Shown here: piece after piece, positions 50,444 through 60,736 of the stretch
Position numbering within the stretch: the stretch's first letter is position 1
How the letters are laid out: the number at the start of each line of letters is the position of its first letter
Assembly: GCF_900450705.1 (NCBI RefSeq)
Contig: NZ_UGHK01000002.1
Coordinates: forward strand, 992,001-1,056,000
Direction: 5' to 3'
Length of the DNA: 64,000 nucleotides
Source: Avibacterium paragallinarum
Lineage (GTDB): Bacteria; Pseudomonadota; Gammaproteobacteria; Enterobacterales; Pasteurellaceae
The notes under the pieces: model-generated
What the model was told of the DNA's origin: nothing
What the model saw: only the letters and a program-made list of their open reading frames with translations
Database searches by the model: none
Made by a program: the position numbers and the translations under genes

Positions 50444-52417
50444 ATGCCAATTCAAATTCTACCGCCACAATTAGCTAACCAAATCGCCGCAGGCGAGGTG
50501 GTGGAACGTCCTGCTTCAGTAGTAAAAGAATTGGTGGAAAACAGCCTTGATGCGGGGGCGACACGCATTCAAATTGAGGTGGAAAATGGCGGGGCGAGCC
50601 TGATCCGCATTCGTGATAATGGCATCGGTATTCCCAAAGAAGAATTGGCGTTGGCATTGGCTCGCCACGCAACCAGTAAAATTGCGAGCATTGAAGATTT
50701 AGAAGCCATTCTCAGCCTTGGCTTTCGCGGTGAGGCCTTAGCCAGTATCAGCTCCGTTTCTCGCCTCACCCTCACCTCCCGCACAGAAAACCAAAAAGAA
50801 GCGTGGCAGGTGTATGCTCAAGGTCGAGAAATGGAAACCACCATCACACCCGCTTCTCACCCTGTCGGCACAACCGTTGAAGTGGCGAATTTATTTTTTA
50901 ACACCCCCGCAAGACGCAAATTTTTACGCACCGATAAAACGGAATTTGCCCATATTGACGAAGTGATCCGCCGTATCGCTCTCGCTAAACCTCATATTGC
51001 CTTTACCCTAACCCACAATGGGAAAACGGTACGACAATATAAAAGTGCGGTGGATTTTTCGCAGAAATTAAAACGCATTGCCGCAATTTGCGGCGAGGAA
51101 TTTATCCAGCATGCTTTGCACATTGATTGGAAGCACGATGATCTTCATCTTTCGGGCTGGGTGGCAGCACCGAATTTTAAACGCAGTCAAAATGACTTAA
51201 ATTACAGCTATGTGAACGGCAGAATGGTGCGGGATAAAGTGATCACCCACGCCATTCGTCAAGCCTATGCGGATTATTTAGGGCGTGATGAACACCCCGC
51301 TTATATTTTATTTATCGACCTCAATCCCAATGATGTGGACGTGAATGTTCACCCCACTAAACACGAGGTGCGATTTCAGCAATCCCGTTTAGTCCACGAT
51401 TTTATTTATCAAGGCGTGCAAAATGCGTTGCTTTCCAGCCAAGAGCTGGGCTTTGTTGAACAGGTTGGGAATGGCGATCATCTCACGCAACCAGAGGGGA
51501 CGACCGAGCAATCACACAATCAGCCATCGCATAAACCACAATCCTCAAGCATACAAGAGCCAGCGGGAATTTGGCAGCCTTTTGCAAGAACGCCAAGAGG
51601 CACGACAAACCGAGCGGCAGCGGGGCGAAATATCTTTCAGCCTACAAACGAGGCTTTCTATAACATTACCGCTCCAAATGAGGGCGAGGGAGAGAGCCTT
51701 TCTCCCGCTGAGCAAAAAAACAATGCGGAAATCGCACCGCACTGTGAACAACGCCAAAAGCATTACACGCCGTCAATTTCAAAAACTGTGCGTCAGGCTT
51801 ATGTCGAGTTGATGGGCGGGGCTTCGGCTACGTCGCAAACCACGCCCCGAATGGAAATTCAAGGCCCTGAGGATCTTTCTGCCATTCCGCACAACAACGC
51901 GATTTTGCGAACCCTTGCGTTGGTGGAAAACAAAGCCCTGCTATTGCAACAAGCCCAGCAATTTTATTTGCTCCCTATAAAGGCGTTGCAGACCCAGCAA
52001 ATCAGGCTCAGCTTACAGCAAGATCATATTGAGCAGCAGCCTTTATTGATCCCCATTCTGTTCCGCTTAGATGAAACACAACAAAAGGCGTGGCAACAGC
52101 AAAAGGCATTTTTCGAGCAAGCGGGCTTCGCTTTCAACGAAAATTTCGCTCAGCACCGTATCAGCCTCACCCTTGTGCCAAGTTGTCTGCGTCAGCAAAA
52201 TTTACAACAATGCGTAGGCAATTTACTCAATCAGCACAGCGAAAATTTCGCTCAATTTCTCACCGCACTTTGCGAGCAACTCGACTATACTGAGATTAAT
52301 GTGCTTGGTGATGCGGTGAATTTATTAACGGAAATCGAAAGCCTGCTCCATCAGCAAAACCAAATTCGCTTATCGCAACTGCTGATCCCCATTGATTGGC
52401 AACATTATTTAAATTAG
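50444..52417 (+). CDS. mutL: DNA mismatch repair protein MutL
   Basis: MutL links MutS mismatch recognition to MutH nicking. The GHKL ATPase motifs are clear: [40 protein letters not shown] and [19 protein letters not shown]. Residues about 330-460 are a variable linker, and the last 190 form the dimerisation domain. The metal endonuclease motif DQHA is absent, as in MutH-bearing bacteria. It has 657 residues. It starts 9 bases after amiB. Confidence 0.97.
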   Translation: MPIQILPPQLANQIAAGEVVERPASVVKELVENSLDAGATRIQIEVENGGASLIRIRDNGIGIPKEELALALARHATSKIASIEDLEAILSLGFRGEALASISSVSRLTLTSRTENQKEAWQVYAQGREMETTITPASHPVGTTVEVANLFFNTPARRKFLRTDKTEFAHIDEVIRRIALAKPHIAFTLTHNGKTVRQYKSAVDFSQKLKRIAAICGEEFIQHALHIDWKHDDLHLSGWVAAPNFKRSQNDLNYSYVNGRMVRDKVITHAIRQAYADYLGRDEHPAYILFIDLNPNDVDVNVHPTKHEVRFQQSRLVHDFIYQGVQNALLSSQELGFVEQVGNGDHLTQPEGTTEQSHNQPSHKPQSSSIQEPAGIWQPFARTPRGTTNRAAAGRNIFQPTNEAFYNITAPNEGEGESLSPAEQKNNAEIAPHCEQRQKHYTPSISKTVRQAYVELMGGASATSQTTPRMEIQGPEDLSAIPHNNAILRTLALVENKALLLQQAQQFYLLPIKALQTQQIRLSLQQDHIEQQPLLIPILFRLDETQQKAWQQQKAFFEQAGFAFNENFAQHRISLTLVPSCLRQQNLQQCVGNLLNQHSENFAQFLTALCEQLDYTEINVLGDAVNLLTEIESLLHQQNQIRLSQLLIPIDWQHYLN

Positions 52418-52425
52418 GGAACAGA

Positions 52426-53352
52426 ATGTCAGACAAACCTCGTGCTATTTTCTTGATGGGGCCCACGGCTTCGGGCAAAACCGACTTAGCCATCAAATTA
52501 CATCAACGCTTTCCCGTTGAAATTATCAGTGTCGATTCCGCCTTGATCTATCGTGGAATGGATATTGGCACGGCGAAACCCAATGCGGAAGAACTGGCAC
52601 AAGCCCCGCATCGTTTGATTGATATTAAAGATCCAAGTGAAAGCTACTCGGCTGCTAATTTCCGCCAAGATGCCCTGCGAGAAATGGAAGACATCACTCA
52701 GCAAGGGAAAATTCCGCTCTTGGTGGGCGGCACAATGCTTTATTACAAAGCCTTATTGGAGGGGCTTTCGCCTTTGCCTGCCGCTGATGAGGGCTTACGC
52801 CAAGAAATCGAACAGAAAGCGGAAGAAATCGGCTGGAATGGGTTACATCAAGAGCTAGCGAAAATCGATCCCGTTTCCGCACAGCGGATCAACCCGAACG
52901 ATAGCCAGCGGATCAACCGTGCGTTGGAAGTGTTTTACCTCACAGGAAAATCCCTCACCGAGCTAACGGAGCAAAAGGGCGAAGCGTTGCCTTATGACAT
53001 CAGCCAATTTGCCATTGCCCCGCAAGAACGCCAAGTCTTGCACCAACGCATTGAGCAACGTTTTCATATAATGATCGAGCAAGGCTTTCAACAAGAAGTA
53101 GAAAAACTTTACCAACGCGGCGACCTGCACGCAGATTTGCCCTCTATTCGGTGCGTAGGCTATCGTCAAATGTGGGAATTTTTGCAAGGTGAATATGATC
53201 ATCAAGAAATGGTTTTTCGCGGGATTTGTGCTACACGTCAGCTTGCCAAACGCCAAATCACTTGGCTACGCGGCTGGAAATCACCACTCACTTGGCTCGA
53301 CAGCTTACAACCAGAAAACGCCTTAGCACAAATCACGCAAACGTTAAAATGA
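52426..53352 (+). CDS. miaA: tRNA dimethylallyltransferase
   Basis: MiaA adds the isopentenyl group to A37 of UNN-reading tRNAs. The P-loop [11 protein letters not shown] (residues about 11-21), [18 protein letters not shown] and [18 protein letters not shown] are present. I chose ATG 52426 with AGGGAA upstream, nine bases after mutL, over a TTG at 52396 inside mutL. It has 308 residues. Confidence 0.96.
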   Translation: MSDKPRAIFLMGPTASGKTDLAIKLHQRFPVEIISVDSALIYRGMDIGTAKPNAEELAQAPHRLIDIKDPSESYSAANFRQDALREMEDITQQGKIPLLVGGTMLYYKALLEGLSPLPAADEGLRQEIEQKAEEIGWNGLHQELAKIDPVSAQRINPNDSQRINRALEVFYLTGKSLTELTEQKGEALPYDISQFAIAPQERQVLHQRIEQRFHIMIEQGFQQEVEKLYQRGDLHADLPSIRCVGYRQMWEFLQGEYDHQEMVFRGICATRQLAKRQITWLRGWKSPLTWLDSLQPENALAQITQTLK

Positions 53353-53470
53353 TAAAATATCTAGATGACATCAAGATAAATTATTGCTATATTGGCAGGC
53401 GGAGACAATACGGGCATCCTCCTCCGTATGTTTATTTATTATAATTAATATAACCAAGAAGGAAAAAAAG

Positions 53471-53761
53471 ATGGCAAAAGGGCAATCATTACAAGATCCT
53501 TATTTAAATGCACTACGTCGCGAACGCATTCCTGTATCCATTTATTTAGTAAACGGCATTAAATTACAGGGGCAAATCGAATCATTCGATCAATTTGTGA
53601 TTTTATTGAAAAACACTGTAAACCAAATGGTTTACAAACACGCAATTTCTACAGTTGTTCCAGCACGTACCGTTCCTCATCACAACAATCAATCTCATAA
53701 TCAACACAACGCAGTACAAGAAACGCCTGCAACGCCAAGTGCTGAACCACAAGCTGAATAA
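53471..53761 (+). CDS. hfq: RNA chaperone Hfq
   Basis: Hfq is the hexameric Sm-like protein that pairs small RNAs with mRNAs. The Sm1 ([20 protein letters not shown] start) and Sm2 motif [10 protein letters not shown] are exact. ATG 53471 follows AAGAAGGA; the frame upstream of it is not coding. The 96 residues include a C-terminal tail rich in His, Asn and Gln. The leader holds a small CGGAG/CTCCG-type hairpin (about 53400-53430). Its product is the likely partner of the candidate small RNA at 37399. Confidence 0.96.
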   Translation: MAKGQSLQDPYLNALRRERIPVSIYLVNGIKLQGQIESFDQFVILLKNTVNQMVYKHAISTVVPARTVPHHNNQSHNQHNAVQETPATPSAEPQAE

Positions 53762-53763
53762 TT

Positions 53764-55122
53764 TTGGATAATCAATACCCTAAAAGTGCGGTGCAAAATT
53801 TAGATGAAATTTCCACCGCACTTTTCTTATCGTCAGAAACTTCCTCCACTGCCGATCCCGTGCGAGATCGTGGCATTATCGTGCAAGCCTTTTTCTCGGC
53901 TGAGAAAAACCTCGATGATTTGAACGAATTTCAACTTTTAGCAAAATCAGCTCAAGTGGAAATCGCTGCCACAATCACCACAAGCCGAGCCACACCGCAA
54001 GCCAAATATTTTATCGGACAAGGCAAAGCGGAAGAAATCGCCCAAGCGGTGCAGACTTACAATGCCAATGTGATCTTAGTAAATCATTGCTTAACCCCCG
54101 CCCAAACCCGTAACTTAGAAGCCCTTTGCGAATGCCGCGTAGTGGATCGCACGGGCTTAATTTTGGATATTTTTGCCCAACGCGCCCGCTTTCACGAGGG
54201 GAAATTACAAGTGGAACTTGCCCAATTAAAGCACCTTTCCACCCGTCTGGTACGGCGTAAAACGGGTTTAGATCAACAAAAAGGAGCGGTGGGCTTGCGT
54301 GGACTGGGGGAAACTCAGTTAGAAAGCGACCGCCGTTTAATCAAAGTGCGGATCGCTCAACTGCAAAATCGGCTCAATAAAGTGGAAAAACAGCGTAATC
54401 AAAATCGCCAAACGCGTAAAAAAGCGGATATTCCTACCCTCTCCCTTGTGGGCTATACCAACGCGGGAAAATCCACGCTATTTAATGTGCTAACAAACGC
54501 GGAAGTTTACGCCGCCGATCAACTTTTTGCCACCTTAGATCCCACATTACGCCGTTTAACCATTCAAGACATCGGTGCGACTATTTTGGCGGACACAGTG
54601 GGCTTTATCCGTGAGTTACCACACGATTTAGTTTCCGCCTTTAAATCCACCTTGCAAGAAACTACCGAAGCGAGTTTGCTGTTGCACGTTGTGGATTGTA
54701 CGGACGCACGAAAATTAGACAATATTCAAGCGGTAAATGAGGTATTGCAAGAAATTCAAGCCGATAGCGTTCCCACCTTACTGGTCTATAACAAAATTGA
54801 TCAAGTGGAAAATCTCGCTCCGCATATTGAATATGACGAGCAAAATCGCCCTATCGCCGTGTACATCTCTGCCCACCAGCAACAAGGCATTGAGTTATTA
54901 ACGGACGCGATCCGCCAACGGCTCAGTAAAAATATGCTGCACTTACACCTAACCCTCCCGCCACAAGAGGGACAAATTCGCCATTGGCTGTATGAAATGG
55001 GTTGTATTCGCCAAGAGCAAATTAGCGAGCAAGGTGAGTTTTTACTTGAGATTAATCTTGAGCAAAGCGAATGGAAAAAACTCCTCAAAAAACGACCGCA
55101 CTTAATCCACTATCAAACATAG
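53764..55122 (+). CDS. hflX: Ribosome-associated GTPase HflX
   Basis: HflX splits stalled ribosomes during stress. The G1 motif [13 protein letters not shown]3 [14 protein letters not shown] and G4 NKID are visible, with the N-terminal ATP-binding HflX domain before them. No ATG fits; TTG 53764 gives 452 residues with about 30 more than E. coli HflX. An inverted uptake-signal hairpin lies at codons 7-21, so a later start such as GTG near 53860 is possible. Confidence 0.93.
   Translation: MDNQYPKSAVQNLDEISTALFLSSETSSTADPVRDRGIIVQAFFSAEKNLDDLNEFQLLAKSAQVEIAATITTSRATPQAKYFIGQGKAEEIAQAVQTYNANVILVNHCLTPAQTRNLEALCECRVVDRTGLILDIFAQRARFHEGKLQVELAQLKHLSTRLVRRKTGLDQQKGAVGLRGLGETQLESDRRLIKVRIAQLQNRLNKVEKQRNQNRQTRKKADIPTLSLVGYTNAGKSTLFNVLTNAEVYAADQLFATLDPTLRRLTIQDIGATILADTVGFIRELPHDLVSAFKSTLQETTEASLLLHVVDCTDARKLDNIQAVNEVLQEIQADSVPTLLVYNKIDQVENLAPHIEYDEQNRPIAVYISAHQQQGIELLTDAIRQRLSKNMLHLHLTLPPQEGQIRHWLYEMGCIRQEQISEQGEFLLEINLEQSEWKKLLKKRPHLIHYQT
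53782..53825 (+). terminator. Inverted uptake-signal stem at the hfq-hflX junction
   Basis: AAAAGTGCGGTG pairs perfectly with CACCGCACTTTT over 20 bases, ending in TTTTC. It sits 20 bases past the hfq stop, inside the 5' end of the hflX frame, and could attenuate readthrough into hflX. Confidence 0.45.
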
Positions 55123-55265
55123 CTTAATGCCCTTACTTCATCAGATAATATCTCACGTTGCTATATTATATTCATATCGCTTTTAACCCCCAAAGCAAAC
55201 GATTGCTTAAAATAAAATATCTAGTATAATTCGCCCTATTTTTATCTCTTACCTTAGGAAAGCCT

Positions 55266-56573
55266 ATGAACAACCTACTTTATTCCGTTGAAGACAAACC
55301 ACCTTTTGGACTCAGCCTTTTGCTTGCTGCTCAGCACTTACTCGCTGCCTTAGGTGGAATTATTGCCGTGCCATTGGTGATTGGCAATGTACTAAAACTC
55401 TCGACCACAGACACAATTACCCTCGTCAATGCTGCATTATTGATTTCTGGTGTCGTTACTATTATCCAATGCCGTGGCTTAGGCCCAATTGGCATTCGTC
55501 TGCCAAGCGTAATGGGAACCAGTTTTACCTTTGTTGCAGCTGCACTTGCCATTGGCTTTAGTGAAGCGGGCGTTGCTGGCATTCTAGGGGCTTCTTTAAT
55601 TGGTTCACTCGTGATGATTATCGGTAGCTTTTTTATGCCTTATATCCGCAAATTATTCCCACCAGTGGTAACAGGAACAGTGGTAATGATGATTGGTTTA
55701 AGCTTAATCCCAGTCGCAGTGGATTGGTTTGCCGGTGGGCAACGCACCGATCCTAATTATGCCACACCAGAGAATTTAATGATGGCAACCTTTGTTCTTA
55801 TTATCGTAGTCGTTTTAGTGCAATGGGGGAAAGGCATTTTTTCCGCTGCCGCAATTGTGATCGGAATGATGACGGGCTATATCGTGGCACTCGCTCTTGG
55901 CTGGGTGAATTTTGATGGCGTGAAGCACGCACAAATTTTCGCTGTACCACAACCTCTTCATTTCGGATTAGCCTTTCCCATTTCGGGAATCATTGGAATG
56001 TCCATTGCTTACTTAGTTACCATTGTTGAATCCAGTGGTAACTTTCTTGCCTTAGGTAATGCAACTCAAACTGAGATTACGGGCAAACATTTACGTGGTG
56101 GTGTACTTTGTGATGGACTAGGCTCAGCATTAGCCGCAATAATGTCCACGACACCGTTTTCCTCTTTCTCACAGAATATTGGCGTGATCTCCCTCACTGG
56201 AGTGGCAAGTCGCTATGTTGTGGCAATTACTGGGGGATTACTAGTACTTGCAGGTTTGTTCCCTGTATTTGGTGCATTAATCGTATCTATCCCCCTTCCT
56301 GTACTAGGCGGTGCTGGCTTAATGATGTTTGCAATGATCATCGCAGCAGGTATTCAAATGTTAGATCGCATAGAACGAAGCAAACGCAACGGACTAATCA
56401 TCGCCATTTCTATTGGCTGTGGTTTAGCCGTAACGACTCGCCCAGAATTACTTGAAAAACTACCGCACTTCTTCAAAGAGGTTCTAGGTTCTGGCATTAC
56501 CGTTGGCTCTCTACTAGCACTTGTCCTTAATTTAATCCTACCACAGGATAAACAATCGTCTAAAAACAAATAA
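55266..56573 (+). CDS. NCS2-family purine (xanthine/uric acid type) permease
   Basis: The 435-residue protein has about 14 membrane segments. The motif TPFSSFSQNIGVISLTGVASR (about residues 295-315) is the purine-specific NAT signature, unlike the uracil permease form, so xanthine, urate or a related purine is the likely substrate. The PSVMGTSFTFV and FPPVVTGTVVMMIGLSL stretches support the fold. AGGAAA precedes the ATG. A terminator follows. Confidence 0.9.
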   Translation: MNNLLYSVEDKPPFGLSLLLAAQHLLAALGGIIAVPLVIGNVLKLSTTDTITLVNAALLISGVVTIIQCRGLGPIGIRLPSVMGTSFTFVAAALAIGFSEAGVAGILGASLIGSLVMIIGSFFMPYIRKLFPPVVTGTVVMMIGLSLIPVAVDWFAGGQRTDPNYATPENLMMATFVLIIVVVLVQWGKGIFSAAAIVIGMMTGYIVALALGWVNFDGVKHAQIFAVPQPLHFGLAFPISGIIGMSIAYLVTIVESSGNFLALGNATQTEITGKHLRGGVLCDGLGSALAAIMSTTPFSSFSQNIGVISLTGVASRYVVAITGGLLVLAGLFPVFGALIVSIPLPVLGGAGLMMFAMIIAAGIQMLDRIERSKRNGLIIAISIGCGLAVTTRPELLEKLPHFFKEVLGSGITVGSLLALVLNLILPQDKQSSKNK

Positions 56574-56595
56574 TTGATTGAGGACGCCTATAAAA

Positions 56596-56627
56596 AAACT
56601 AGCCTGTATTACCCAGGCTAGTTTCTT
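56596..56627 (+). terminator. Terminator after the purine permease
   Basis: AAACTAGCCTG pairs perfectly with CAGGCTAGTTT over a 7-base loop, followed by CTT. The A-run on the left also lets it work on the minus strand. Confidence 0.85.
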
Positions 56628-56678
56628 AAAAAGACTCAACTAAACAGTATCTCATCGTTTAATATCATAATACCCCCC

Positions 56679-57002
56679 TTATTTCTTCCAAATAATATGA
56701 TACTCTCGGTTATCTTCAGAATAAGATATAAGGCATTTTGCAAAAATATCATCCATAATATCCTGTTCATTAACTAAACCAATCCACACCTCTGCATATT
56801 CATTAGGATCAATCAATACGCCAATCTCTTCCTCCCAATCATCAGCAGTTTCCACAAGTTCAACCGCCCCCCTCTCTTCAAATTGTAAATTGAATAACAA
56901 TATATCTGCTGGATCTAAATTTTCTCCTGCCATTTCTAAAAAAATATCATATGCCATATCAATTGCAGCATCAGGATCAAGTTTTTTTCTTTCTTTCATC
57001 AT
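56679..57002 (-). CDS. Putative double-stranded DNA mimic protein (UPF0263/DUF440, HI1450 type)
   Basis: This very acidic 107-residue protein closely resembles H. influenzae HI1450, which folds with a DNA-like charge surface and binds [39 protein letters not shown] and [16 protein letters not shown] are diagnostic. The start MMKERKK at 57002 gives the same length as HI1450, although ATG 56999 has better spacing from the GGGGG ribosome site. It probably belongs to the core genome; the island begins upstream of it. Confidence 0.92.
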   Translation of the reverse strand: MMKERKKLDPDAAIDMAYDIFLEMAGENLDPADILLFNLQFEERGAVELVETADDWEEEIGVLIDPNEYAEVWIGLVNEQDIMDDIFAKCLISYSEDNREYHIIWKK

Positions 57003-57120
57003 TCCCCCTTTAACCATATACAAAGGAAAGCATTATCAAATAAAGACCATCATATTACAAGTTAAAAAAGCCCCCTTAGAAACAGTAATAAATCCATATG
57101 TCCTATTTTTCAATATCTTA

Positions 57121-57795
57121 TTAATAATCCTTAACTACTGGATAAAACGGCTTTCCCCAATCCATTTCATTATGATTTTTCATCATAATTTCTAGCATAA
57201 CAGGTAAAAATAAAGAAAGAATATTACACCCTGTTTTTAGTTGCTCGCGATTTACTGAGCTATTAAAAGTCGCCCCACCGTGTATAATTTGATTTCTCAA
57301 TGTATAAAGCCGTCTAAATAATACATCTAAAATACGATCAATATTTTGATTTTCTAAGGCAGAAAATAATTTTTCCCTTTCTTTTATCTCAGCATTTAAA
57401 TACTCTGTTTCACTTATTTTTCCATTATGATAATCCCAAAAAGGCTGAAAGATAAATTTATTATCTGCTAATAAGCGAATAGATTGAGAAAAATTTTTCC
57501 AAACAAGATCATAAATCACTTTATTTTCATCTAAACCACAAATACGCAATAAAAACTCATTTAAATTTGACCGCTCTTTATTTTCTAAATTTTTAATTTC
57601 TTTTGCATATGCCGCATTAAAGGCAATCCACAGATAAATAAATTGGCTATCTAACTCTTCCGTTTCCTCCGCTTTTTTCAACCAACTCAAAGAGCGGTGA
57701 ATTCTTAGCTTGAAATTATCGGAGTAGTTGAGGTGATCGCGGTTTTTTTTGAAGTGATTTATTAGCTCATCAACTCTATAAATAAAAAACATCAT
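57121..57795 (-). CDS. HEPN-domain protein (Apea-like), possible RNase
   Basis: The protein carries the HEPN pattern: FIYLWIAFNAAYAKEI in the first half and RRLYTLRNQIIHGGATFNSS in the second, with the R-x4-H motif RNQIIH (residues about 167-172 of 224). HEPN proteins are often metal-independent RNases in toxin, abortive-infection and CRISPR systems, though some Apea-like members have unknown roles. GGAG lies six bases before the ATG at 57795. It is the last gene of the minus-strand island, after a helical fragment. Confidence 0.7.
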   Translation of the reverse strand: MMFFIYRVDELINHFKKNRDHLNYSDNFKLRIHRSLSWLKKAEETEELDSQFIYLWIAFNAAYAKEIKNLENKERSNLNEFLLRICGLDENKVIYDLVWKNFSQSIRLLADNKFIFQPFWDYHNGKISETEYLNAEIKEREKLFSALENQNIDRILDVLFRRLYTLRNQIIHGGATFNSSVNREQLKTGCNILSLFLPVMLEIMMKNHNEMDWGKPFYPVVKDY

Positions 57796-57898
57796 AAATT
57801 TCTCCATCAATAAAAATTAAAAAATTGTAGAAGATCAAATTTAATCTTCTACAACCCATATTTTATCAGCTCTCTTTATCAAGAAAGACAGATAACAG

Positions 57899-58159
57899 CT
57901 AAAACCACTTTTTAAAGATTTTATCTATTGCTGTTTTTGCTAAAGGTAAAAGAGTTTCTACTATTTCGGGAAGTTTCTCTTTTACTGTATCAACTATGGT
58001 ATCCCATAGCCCTTTTTGAGCTTCAACTTTAGCAGATTCTGTTTTTGCCTCTTCATTTGCACTAGCATAAAAACTTGCTTTCGCTTCTTTTGGTAAAACC
58101 TCAATAATTCTTAACACTAATTTAGATAATCCATAGCTTTTGAACTTACCCTCTCTATA
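57899..58159 (-). pseudogene. C-terminal fragment of an unknown helical protein, 5' end lost
   Basis: The 86 native codons read [20 protein letters not shown] and end KTAIDKIFKKWF. They are strongly helical and amphipathic, with a charged Ala/Glu/Lys-rich middle and a hydrophobic/basic end. The open frame begins inside the IS3 remnant (ATG 58189, ten IS codons), so the native N-terminus is missing. It may be the tail of the EcsC protein on the other side of the remnant or of a separate gene; I do not recognise it. Confidence 0.5.
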
Positions 58160-58905
58160 CAAAGTCGGATAAAAATGTAGCGATTTCACAGAAAATAGAG
58201 GAAATTTATCGCAAAAATGACGAAAATTATGGTTATCGTCGAATTACCTTGGAATTAAGGAAATACTTGATTATCAACCACAAAAGGGGGCAAGCGATAA
58301 TGCAACGTTTGGGGTTAAAAGGAAAAAGTAAGCAGAAAAAATATCGTTCTTACCAAGGCAAAGTGGGACACATTGCCGATAATCTGTTGCAACGGGATTT
58401 TACGGCAACGATGCCGAATGAGAAGTGGGTAACGGATATCACCGAGTTCAAATGTGCGGAAGGCAAAGTGTATTTATCGCCGATTAAAGACTTGTTTAAT
58501 AACGAAATTATTGCTTATGATGTGGCGAGAAGTCCGAGTTTTGAGCAGATAACCAGAATGCTGACCCAGGCGGTGAACCGATTAGCGGGGGAAAAACCGA
58601 TACTGCATTCCGACCAAGGATGGCAGTATCAAATGATGGGTTATCGAGAGATATTGAAAAAACACGGTATTACGCAAAGTATATCGAGAAAAGGCAATTG
58701 CCTTGATAATGGTGCGATGGAAAGCTTTTTCGGGCGATTGAAGACGGAATGTTACTTTGGCAAGCGGTTTGAAACCTTTGAACAGCTTGAAAAAGTGATT
58801 CACGAGTACATTCATTACTACAACAATGAGCGTATTCAAGTGAAGCTCAAAGGACTAAGCCCTGTGGAATACAGAACTCAGTCCTTGAATGAAATTAGAA
58901 TATAG
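58160..58905 (+). pseudogene. IS3-family OrfB remnant, copy D
   Basis: All three catalytic stretches remain ([27 protein letters not shown]) but the N-terminal HTH part and OrfA are gone. It differs from copy A by Ile for Met in TQSISRKGN. Confidence 0.85.
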
Positions 58906-58928
58906 TCTAACTTTTTGGGGGCAGATCA
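58160..58928 (+). mobile_element. IS3-family remnant, copy D (right 769 bp only)
   Basis: The sequence matches copy A from its position 6546 to the right end (7314) and ends with the same GGGGGCAGATCA. The left 651 bp including orfA and the left repeat are missing, so it cannot move by itself. The deletion also removed neighbouring island sequence. Confidence 0.92.
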
Positions 58929-59698
58929 ACTTCAGGCATTTCTTTTTTAATTACTTCTTTATCTTTTCGTTTTTCCTCCTCTGTATAAACAATACGTTTT
59001 TCTAGTGCGTTAATTAAACGCTTATTCATCTGAGTCATCGCGTAATAAGTTAAAGCTCCAGAAAATACTCCACCTAAAAAAGGCACAATTTTTGATGTTG
59101 TGCGTGCAAAGGTATCTTTGGTGATTTTAACCCCTACATATTTCCCCAAGCTTTTTATTAATGGATACCAAAATGTTTTAGTTAATGCAGTTTTAGTTAA
59201 ATTTTTAGCTAATTGTTGGGATAGTCCTTGTGTGATATATCTCATCGCATTTGCTGCTCCCCCAACTCCCAACATTGTGCCGAGATAAAGCATAAACTCG
59301 CCCTTTATTGCTTCATCATTTAGCGTTTCTCCATCCCAAAAATCTCTCGTATCATAAAGATAAGCGATTTCTTGAGCTAGCCTTAATGCAAATCCAAAAA
59401 ACTGAGCCGTATCAGCTGGTATTGTCCCTATCATTGCAAAACCGCCTAGAATACCAGCTGCAAAAGATGCTGTAGTGCTTGTCCACGTTTTTTTACTACA
59501 AATATTTTCAGCAATTTTTCTAATTTCTTTCTCAGAAAATAACCCTGAGCCAATTGGTCCTTTTTCTAATAATAAATTTCTCTCCTCATTAGATCTAACA
59601 GGGCAAGTTTCTAAAAGAAATGATTGACGGTTCACTTTAATCATTGGAAATTTCAGAGCTGCATTTACAATTTCAAGTGCGGTATTATTATTTGACAT
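58907..59698 (-). CDS. EcsC-family protein, 3' end altered by an IS3 remnant
   Basis: This 263-residue protein matches the EcsC family: TASFAAGILGGFAMIGTIPA, LRLAQEIAYLYDTRDFWDG and YLGTMLGVGGAANAMRYI, with several moderately hydrophobic helices. EcsC proteins are poorly understood and are linked to transport and secretion in Bacillus. The last seven residues (DLPPKS and stop) come from the IS end, so a native C-terminal part is lost. The ribosome site GAGGAG precedes the ATG. It lies in the island after the zinc-ribbon gene. Confidence 0.75.
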   Translation of the reverse strand: MSNNNTALEIVNAALKFPMIKVNRQSFLLETCPVRSNEERNLLLEKGPIGSGLFSEKEIRKIAENICSKKTWTSTTASFAAGILGGFAMIGTIPADTAQFFGFALRLAQEIAYLYDTRDFWDGETLNDEAIKGEFMLYLGTMLGVGGAANAMRYITQGLSQQLAKNLTKTALTKTFWYPLIKSLGKYVGVKITKDTFARTTSKIVPFLGGVFSGALTYYAMTQMNKRLINALEKRIVYTEEEKRKDKEVIKKEMPEVDLPPKS

Positions 59699-59732
59699 AT
59701 TTACTCCTCTATTTTTTATTAAATTAGCATTA

Positions 59733-59927
59733 TCAATTTATTCTAAACAACTTAATATAAGCCTTTTGTTTCAAATTACATTTTGATAAAGGTTTTGGTT
59801 TTAATTCGGTATTACATTTTTCACAATGTGATAAAAATAAAATATCACTGTAAATAAGATATGCACTTACCCAATCACACTTTGGGCAATATTGCACATT
59901 AGGATCGAAAAGGTTTGACCAAGCCAT
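59733..59927 (-). CDS. Small zinc-ribbon protein, 64 aa
   Basis: Two CxxC knuckles, YCPKCDW (residues 14-17) and HCEKCNT (residues 35-38), indicate one zinc site. The rest is short and basic at the C-terminus (KQKAYIKLFRIN). No family is recognised. GAGGAAAAT precedes the ATG. It starts 34 bases before the EcsC gene and is probably cotranscribed. IS1595 copy 3 lies 24 bases upstream and separates it from the Ntn hydrolase gene. Confidence 0.65.
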   Translation of the reverse strand: MAWSNLFDPNVQYCPKCDWVSAYLIYSDILFLSHCEKCNTELKPKPLSKCNLKQKAYIKLFRIN

Positions 59928-59951
59928 ATTTTCCTCAATAATAATTAATTT

Positions 59952-60670
59952 GGGGCTGTCCTAGATAACAACTAAAAAATCTATTTAGGTTAGAATGAAC
60001 CAATGAGAAAAAGTCGTCTAAGTCAGCACAAACAAAATAAACTCATTGAGCTATTTGTTGCAGGTGTTACTGCAAGGACAGCAGCAGAGTTAGTCAATGT
60101 AAACAAAACGACTGCCGCATATTACTTTCATCGTTTACGCTAACTCATCTATCAAAACAGCCTTCACTTAGAGATGTTTGAAGGTGAAATTGAAGCCGAT
60201 GAAAGTTATTTTGGCGGTGCTCGCAAAGGCAAACGTGGTCGTGGTGCGGCAGGGAAAATTGCGGTATTCGGGCTTCTCAAGCACAATGGCAAGGTTTATA
60301 CCGTTGCGGTTCCAAATACGCAATCTGCCACCTTGTTACCCATTATTCGGGAGCAGGTAAAGCCTGATAGTATTGTTTACACCGATAATTATCGTAGTTA
60401 TGACGTGCTTGATGTGAGTGAATTTAGTCATTTTCGTATCAATCACAGCACACATTTTGCTGAAAATCATAACCACATTAACGGAATTGAGAATTTTTGG
60501 AGCCAAGCAAAACGCCATTTACGCAAATTTAATGGTATCCCAAAAGCGCATTTTGAGCTTTATTTAAAGGAATGTGAATGGCGTTTTAATTACAGCAACA
60601 TAAAAAGTCAAATTTCTATTTTAAAACAATTGGTTAAAGGGAGTTTAGTCTAGTTATCTAGGACAGCCCC
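59952..60670 (+). mobile_element. IS1595-family insertion sequence, copy 3, 719 bp
   Basis: Perfect 18-bp ends and an exact 8-bp target duplication ATTAATTT (59944-59951 and 60671-60678) mark a clean insertion inside the island operon. Confidence 0.95.
60003..60653 (+). pseudogene. IS1595-family transposase with premature stop (copy 3)
   Basis: Codon 47 is TAA (60141-60143), the same change as in copy 1, and codon 99 region reads LLKHNGK as in copy 1 instead of LLKRNGK. A restart at ATG 60174 would give 159 residues. The clean target duplication means this already-broken element moved with help from an active transposase elsewhere, or was later overwritten by gene conversion. Confidence 0.88.
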
Positions 60671-60671
60671 A

Positions 60672-60728
60672 TTAATTTAAATTATATTTTTTATATATGC
60701 CATCTAAAGTTAAATTCTCAAAATTCAT
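60672..60728 (-). CDS. Possible 18-codon peptide between island genes
   Basis: ATG 60728 has a good GAGGTG site overlapping the stop of the Ntn hydrolase gene. It reads MNFENLTLDGIYKKYNLN to TAA inside the IS target repeat. It may serve only to couple translation, or be chance. Confidence 0.3.
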   Translation of the reverse strand: MNFENLTLDGIYKKYNLN

Positions 60729-60736
60729 TTTCACCT

